Source: Cribrihabitans marinus (lineage in GTDB: Bacteria > Pseudomonadota > Alphaproteobacteria > Rhodobacterales > Rhodobacteraceae). From it: a DNA stretch of 64,000 bases. This document shows positions 59,898-64,000 of the stretch, one piece after another. The translations under genes and the position numbers were made by a program. Below the pieces are notes generated by a model. The model was not told the origin of the DNA, did no database searches, and saw only the letters and a list, made by a program, of their open reading frames with translations. Position 1 is the first letter of the stretch. Every line of letters starts with the position of its first letter. Location: NCBI RefSeq assembly GCF_900109035.1, contig NZ_FNYD01000010.1:101002-165001 (forward strand), read 5' to 3'.

Positions 59898-60730
59898 TGA
59901 CCCGCAGCTACTACTGGCTGATCCTCGGCCTCTCAATCCCCGCCTTTCTGTGGCTGCTGCCGACCCTCTGGATGGTGTCGCTCTCCTTTCAGCCGAACGA
60001 GGTGCTGGCCCGGACCACGTCGTCCACATTCTTCGGCCTGGTCCCGCTGCCGTTCACCGCCGAGAACTACTCTGCGCTCTTTGCCTTCGGTCAGACACCC
60101 TGGTGGTTCCTGAACTCGCTGATCGTGTCGGTCGGCATGACGCTTGGCGTTCTCGCGGTCTCGACGACGGCGGGCTATGCGCTGGCGCGGCTCGACTTTC
60201 CCTTCAAGACGCCGCTGACGATCATCTGCCTGATCGGCCTCATGGTTCCGGAACAGGCGGTCTTTATCCCGCTCTACACGATGTTCGCGGATTTCGGCTG
60301 GCACAACAGCTATCACGCGCTGATCCTGCCGCGCATGGCCGTGCCGATCGGCGTCTTCCTGATGCTGCAGTTCTTCCGGGCGATCCCCAAGGATATCGAG
60401 GAGGCGGCACGGCTCGACGGCGTGGGCTGGCTGCAGATCTTCTGGTACATCATGTTGCCGTTGGCGCGGCCCGCGATGATGACGCTGGCGATCCTGACCT
60501 TTCTCTATGCCTGGAACGACTATCTCTGGCCGCTCGTCAGTGCCCAGCAGCGGGAATACTTCACGATCACCCTGGGTCTCGCCTCGATCCAATCGAACTT
60601 CGCGCAATCGGAAGGGCTGGGCCGTGTCATGGCCTCGGGCGTCATCGCCTCGCTTCCGGTCGTCATCCTGTTCCTCATCTTCCAGCGCTACGTGGTGCAA
60701 GCCATGACCGCCGGCGGATCGAAGGGCTGA
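59897..60730 (+). CDS. Sugar ABC transporter permease (MalG/UgpE-like)
   Basis: A 277-residue permease. WLLPTLWMVSLSFQPNEVLA, NSLIVSVGMTLGVLAVSTTA, GYALARLDFPFKTPLTIICL and EEAARLDGVGWLQIFWYIML (EAA loop), then LTFLYAWNDYLWPLVSAQQR, are standard. Shares a base with the upstream permease stop. Together the two form the membrane channel for the binding protein encoded next. Confidence 0.92.
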   Translation: MTRSYYWLILGLSIPAFLWLLPTLWMVSLSFQPNEVLARTTSSTFFGLVPLPFTAENYSALFAFGQTPWWFLNSLIVSVGMTLGVLAVSTTAGYALARLDFPFKTPLTIICLIGLMVPEQAVFIPLYTMFADFGWHNSYHALILPRMAVPIGVFLMLQFFRAIPKDIEEAARLDGVGWLQIFWYIMLPLARPAMMTLAILTFLYAWNDYLWPLVSAQQREYFTITLGLASIQSNFAQSEGLGRVMASGVIASLPVVILFLIFQRYVVQAMTAGGSKG

Positions 60731-60755
60731 ATTCATGCACATAGGGAGGAAACCA

Positions 60756-62030
60756 ATGAAACATGTGCTTCTGTCGGCGGCAGCCGCCGCCACGATCACC
60801 ACGGGCGCATTCGCGCAGGAGATCACCCTGGGCCGCTTCTTCGGCGCCTGCGAGGATGCCGGCACGGATACCACGGTCTCGACCGGCGAGGCCTGCATCA
60901 TCCAGTCGATCATCAATGCGGCTGATGCAGAGCTTGACGGCATCTCGATCAATACGCTGCCCACCGACTGGGGCAACTACTACGACCAGATCAAGGCGGC
61001 ATACGCGGGGGGAACACCTCCGGACGTTCACGTCATGCACCGCCACCGAATCCCTGAATTCGCCGGGCTTGGAGCATTGGCCGAAATCTCGGGTGACCTG
61101 GAGGCCGCTGGCATCGACCCGAACGACTGGTCGCCTGCTGCGCTGGATGCGGTCAGCTTCAACGGCGGCATCTACGGCGTCCCGATGGATTTCCACGCGA
61201 ACCTCTGGCACGTCAACATGGACGTGATGGAAGAGGCCGGTTTGGTCGAGAACGGCCAGCCCGTACTGCCGTCTTCGCCGGAAGAGCTTCTGGCCCACGC
61301 ACAGCAGGTCAAGGACGCGACCGGCAAGGACTATCTCGCCGCCGACTTCGCGCAGTTTCCCATCGGTGTCCGGCTGGTGCTTGCCCTGATGTGGCAGCAG
61401 AATGCAAACATCTTCACCGAGGACGGCACCGCCACCATCAACACGGAAGCGGGCAAGAACGCCGTGACGGCGATCACACAGCTTTTCGACGCTAGCCTTG
61501 CCAACCCGCAACTCAACTATGCCGACAGCCAGCAGGCGTTTCTGAATGGTGAGGCGGCGATCCTCGTCAACGGGACATGGGTGGTGGACTTCTACACCGC
61601 CGAGGCCGCGAAAGAGGAGGTCGGGCTGGACAACTACTATGTCGCCGATTTCCCGACGCTGTTCGAAACCGGCGCGACCTGGGCGGACAGCCATATGTGG
61701 GCGATCCCGTCGACGCTTGAAGGTGACAAGAAGATGGCCGCGCTGAAGGTCCTGGCCTTCATCAACGATCACAACATCGACTGGGCGCGCACGGGTCACA
61801 TGGCCGTTCGGACCTCCGTCGTGGAAAGCGAGGCCTATACATCGCTTCCACATCGCGACGAGTACACCGGCACGGCCGCAATCGCCAAGGATACGCCGCC
61901 CAGTGAGCGTTATGGTGCAATCCAGGACGTGCTGAACCGAGAGCTTCAGGCCATCTGGCTGACCGGCAAGCCGGTCGAGGACGCCCTGAGCGACGCCGAG
62001 CTGGAAGTTCAGGACCTCCTGGACCGGTGA
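60756..62030 (+). CDS. Sugar ABC transporter family-1 substrate-binding protein
   Basis: A 424-residue type-II solute-binding protein. Signal peptide MKHVLLSAAAAATITTGAFA, then ITLGRFFGACEDAGTDTTVS, DQIKAAYAGGTPPDVHVMHR, YGVPMDFHANLWHVNMDVME, FLNGEAAILVNGTWVVDFYT and DSHMWAIPSTLEGDKKMAAL. AGGAGG-like GGGAGGA precedes ATG 60756. An oligosaccharide or glycoside ligand is expected from the adjoining glycosidase. Confidence 0.9.
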   Translation: MKHVLLSAAAAATITTGAFAQEITLGRFFGACEDAGTDTTVSTGEACIIQSIINAADAELDGISINTLPTDWGNYYDQIKAAYAGGTPPDVHVMHRHRIPEFAGLGALAEISGDLEAAGIDPNDWSPAALDAVSFNGGIYGVPMDFHANLWHVNMDVMEEAGLVENGQPVLPSSPEELLAHAQQVKDATGKDYLAADFAQFPIGVRLVLALMWQQNANIFTEDGTATINTEAGKNAVTAITQLFDASLANPQLNYADSQQAFLNGEAAILVNGTWVVDFYTAEAAKEEVGLDNYYVADFPTLFETGATWADSHMWAIPSTLEGDKKMAALKVLAFINDHNIDWARTGHMAVRTSVVESEAYTSLPHRDEYTGTAAIAKDTPPSERYGAIQDVLNRELQAIWLTGKPVEDALSDAELEVQDLLDR

Positions 62031-62038
62031 CACCCGTT

Positions 62039-62064
62039 GCGCCCCGCTCTCATCGGCGGGGCGC
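62039..62064 (+). terminator. Stem-loop after the binding-protein gene
   Basis: GCGCCCCGC and GCGGGGCGC form a 9-bp perfect stem with an 8-nt loop, 8 bp after the stop. A hairpin at this position often protects or ends the highly expressed binding-protein part of an operon while allowing some read-through to the next gene. Confidence 0.55.
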
Positions 62065-62100
62065 TGCTCACTTTCGACACCTGACACGGGAGTCACGGTG

Positions 62101-63204
62101 ATGGACCGCTGGAGCGAAAAAGACGCCAAAGACTGGTGGCAGGCACGCCCGTGGGTCTGTGGTTTCAACTTCCTGCCCTCGACCGCCGTCAACTTCATCG
62201 AGATGTGGCATGGCGACACTTTCGACATGCCCACCATCGAGCGTGAGTTGGGATGGGCTGCTGAAGTCGGCTTCAATGCAATCCGGGTCAACCTTCCGTT
62301 CCTCGGCTGGCGAAACGACCGTGACGGCCTTCTCGACAGGCTGGACCGGCTGATGGGAGCGGCATCGGACCGCGGGATCAACACCGTGCCCTGCCTGTTC
62401 GACGACTGCGGTTTCGGTGGGGAAGAGCCCGTCTGGGGGCCGCAGCCGGATCCTCTGCCGGGCATTCACAACAGTCGCGCGGTGGCCTCTCCGGGGCGCT
62501 CTTCGGTTCTGGATCAGGGCCTTCGTCCATCGCTGGAAGCCTATGTTCACGACGTCATCTCGGCCTTTTGCAAGGACCCCCGAGTCCTGTTCTGGGACCT
62601 CTACAACGAACCCGGCAATCGGATGGATTTCGACAAGACAGAGTATTCGCAGTTCGATGCCGAACTCGAAAAACATGCTTTGTCGTTGATGGAGACCAGT
62701 TTTGCCGTTGCACGCGACATCGGGCCGGAAGCGCCGCTTTCGGTAGCCGCATGGACAACGCCGCTGCCCGACAGCGACGCGCATCCCTATCAGACCGAGA
62801 TTGACCGAAGCGCACTTCTTCACTCGGATATCATCACATTCCACGCTTACTGGAACAGGAAGCGCGTGACTCAGTTCATCGACTACCTCGAAGTGCTCAA
62901 CCGGCCGATCATGTGCACCGAGTGGATGGCCCGGCAGATCGACAGCCGGATCTCAGACCAGCTTGAACTCTTTCACAACCGGAATGTCGGCTGTTTCCAA
63001 TGGGGTCTGGTCAAGGGGCGCACCCAGACGTGGCTCCCTTGGCCGGATGATCTCGTCCGGGCCCATGGTGGACGGGTCGACCGGGGCATCTGGTTCCACG
63101 ACCTGCTCGACGAGACCGGCGCGCCCTATGATCCGACCGAGATTCAGACCATCCGCTTCCTGACCGGTACGTCAGAACAAGCAGCTCGAAAGGGGCTTGG
63201 CTGA
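62101..63204 (+). CDS. GH5-like glycoside hydrolase (cellulase superfamily), cytoplasmic
   Basis: A 367-residue TIM-barrel glycosidase. The acid/base Glu is in [16 protein letters not shown], the nucleophile Glu in [14 protein letters not shown], and HAYWNRK and WLPWPDD provide further active-site-like loops. [20 protein letters not shown] opens the barrel. No signal peptide is present, so it should cleave the imported oligosaccharide inside the cell. ATG 62101 (GGGAG 8 nt before) is preferred over GTG 62098. Its stop shares a base with the start of the decayed ATPase gene. Confidence 0.87.
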   Translation: MDRWSEKDAKDWWQARPWVCGFNFLPSTAVNFIEMWHGDTFDMPTIERELGWAAEVGFNAIRVNLPFLGWRNDRDGLLDRLDRLMGAASDRGINTVPCLFDDCGFGGEEPVWGPQPDPLPGIHNSRAVASPGRSSVLDQGLRPSLEAYVHDVISAFCKDPRVLFWDLYNEPGNRMDFDKTEYSQFDAELEKHALSLMETSFAVARDIGPEAPLSVAAWTTPLPDSDAHPYQTEIDRSALLHSDIITFHAYWNRKRVTQFIDYLEVLNRPIMCTEWMARQIDSRISDQLELFHNRNVGCFQWGLVKGRTQTWLPWPDDLVRAHGGRVDRGIWFHDLLDETGAPYDPTEIQTIRFLTGTSEQAARKGLG

Positions 63205-63503
63205 TGTCCGGAAACAAACTCGACTACGTTACCAAACAAGCGGCGAAGCACAGGTCATTCAGCGCGCCGATTTCGAAATCCAGGACGGCGCGTTCCGTGT
63301 CGTCGTCGGCCCCTCGGGCTGCGGGAAGTCCACGTCGGCGCGAATGGTGGCGGGCTGGAGGCGACAACCGAGGGACAGATCCACATCGGATCGCGCGATG
63401 TCACCCGTATTGACCCAGCCGAACGTGGCGTTGCGACGGACTTCAGGACCTATGCGCTCTACCCGCACATAACGGTCGAAGAAACCATGGACTTCTTGCC
63501 GTA
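63204..63503 (+). pseudogene. Decayed sugar ABC transporter ATP-binding protein (UgpC/MsmK type)
   Basis: Three frames are needed to follow the protein. Frame 1 from ATG 63204: [11 protein letters not shown]. Frame 2: [20 protein letters not shown] with Walker [19 protein letters not shown]. Frame 3: [50 protein letters not shown], then a stop at 63501-63503. Two frameshifts separate these, and the signature motif, Walker B and C-terminal domain are gone. About 100 of about 350 codons remain. The importer here would need an ATPase encoded elsewhere. Confidence 0.85.
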
Positions 63504-64000
63504 GTCGATCAGCGCCTGCCGGTCGAGGTGGCCGGTCTTCTCCTTGCCCAGATCGCGCTTCGGCGTGGCAGCCTTGGCTCGCGATGCGGCGGTTCCCCTA
63601 CCTCGCACATATCGGCTATATCAACGTCGATGAGGTCGCCAAAAGTCCGAAGGCGGGAGACGGAAGCGCCTACAGGTGCGAGGCCCCTGATCGACCCGGG
63701 TGGCCGCTTGACGAGCCCAACGATGGGCGCCATCGCGGGTTGGGTCCGTCTCGCTCGCGTAGTGGCCCTTTCGTCTGATCTGGACGCGGGTCAGGCACGG
63801 GGGGAAGCTTGGTGACGGAGGCCATTTTGGTGTGCGGCAGCGAAGGCCATCGGTAGGGTGTGCGGTTTCCGGGTGTTCTCTGCAGGTGCAAAGCGTTCTG
63901 TTAGATTGAGCGAAGAGCTGACTTTCAAGGGAACTTGAGAATGGCGTGTTCCCTGTGACGTCTAAAGGCGGTGTCCAGCCCGAAGCGGAATCGCAAGAAT
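63504..64000. other. Unassigned end of window
   Basis: About 500 bp after the ATPase remnant. Minus-strand frames around 63480-63600 give RDLGKEKTGHLDRQALIDYG, which looks protein-like but is broken and not recognised. Plus-strand frames give short, unconvincing peptides. It may be further decayed sequence or the edge of a mobile element outside the window. Confidence 0.35.

Noticed and set aside
1..64000. CRISPR arrays, prophage genes, integrases or a complete insertion sequence.
   Set aside because: No regularly spaced repeats, phage structural genes or intact transposase/integrase were seen; only a transposase scrap at 34737-34850.

Overview
The window is GC-rich, densely packed DNA with alphaproteobacterial gene content. 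Many genes overlap by 4 bp (ATGA or GTGA). There are many ABC uptake systems, a Fur-type Zur next to znuABC, a BigR/SqrR sulfide module and a Rhodobacteraceae-style mix of sugar, hydantoin and peptide catabolism. I read it as a chromosomal or large-plasmid segment of a member of the Rhodobacteraceae/Roseobacteraceae; the species is not identifiable from what I can see. I recognised no rRNA, tRNA or CRISPR.

Layout. 1-4047: an operon on the minus strand (desaturase, PanB-like enzyme, sugar-binding protein cut by the window edge) with a divergent LacI regulator and a clear palindromic operator. 4218-7262: zinc uptake (znuB, znuC, zur; znuA divergent). 7660-13224: hydantoinase A and B, a PLP aminotransferase and an Asp/Glu-racemase-superfamily enzyme, all stop/start overlapped. 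13365-23738: a sugar or polyol catabolic locus with a ribose-type ABC transporter, two Gfo/Idh dehydrogenases and a GMC oxidoreductase. Its probable controller is an unusual regulator that fuses a winged helix to a whole ABC solute-binding protein. 24159-27924: orphan peptide-binding protein, ArsR/SRPBCC/YCII trio, GST remnant, GNAT. 28523-30110: PepSY, cytochrome b561, membrane-anchored LuxR-type regulator. 30324-34493: sulfide/persulfide module (SulP, rhodanese, BigR/SqrR; Blh-type persulfide dioxygenase and a beta-carbonic-anhydrase-like protein divergent).

35023-43811 is the most unusual part. It is a complex-I-like operon with genes for subunits A, H, J, K, L, M and N but none for C, E, F, G or I. 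In the place of nuoB and nuoD there is one 661-residue protein. It consists of a NuoB-like domain without any cysteine, two heavy-metal-binding CPMHP...CPKCG modules in a very His-rich linker, and a NuoD-like domain without the hydrogenase cysteines. The antiporter-type subunits L and M keep their proton-channel Glu and Lys residues. This suggests an ion-pumping arm joined to a metal-binding, redox-inactive head.

43859-57306 appears to be an ECF sigma-factor regulon. The same promoter pattern (TGTAAYR, 15 nt, CGTC) occurs upstream of the sigma gene itself, a cyclopropane-fatty-acid synthase/archaeal-type GAPDH pair, a patatin and a copper-type P-ATPase. A weaker copy lies upstream of an EamA exporter. 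The P-ATPase begins a tight six-gene run with a YfcC-type carrier, arginine deiminase, ornithine carbamoyltransferase, carbamate kinase and an SDR. 57689-63503: LacI-controlled oligosaccharide ABC system with a GH5-like glycosidase and a decayed ATPase gene. The last 500 bases hold no gene I can identify.
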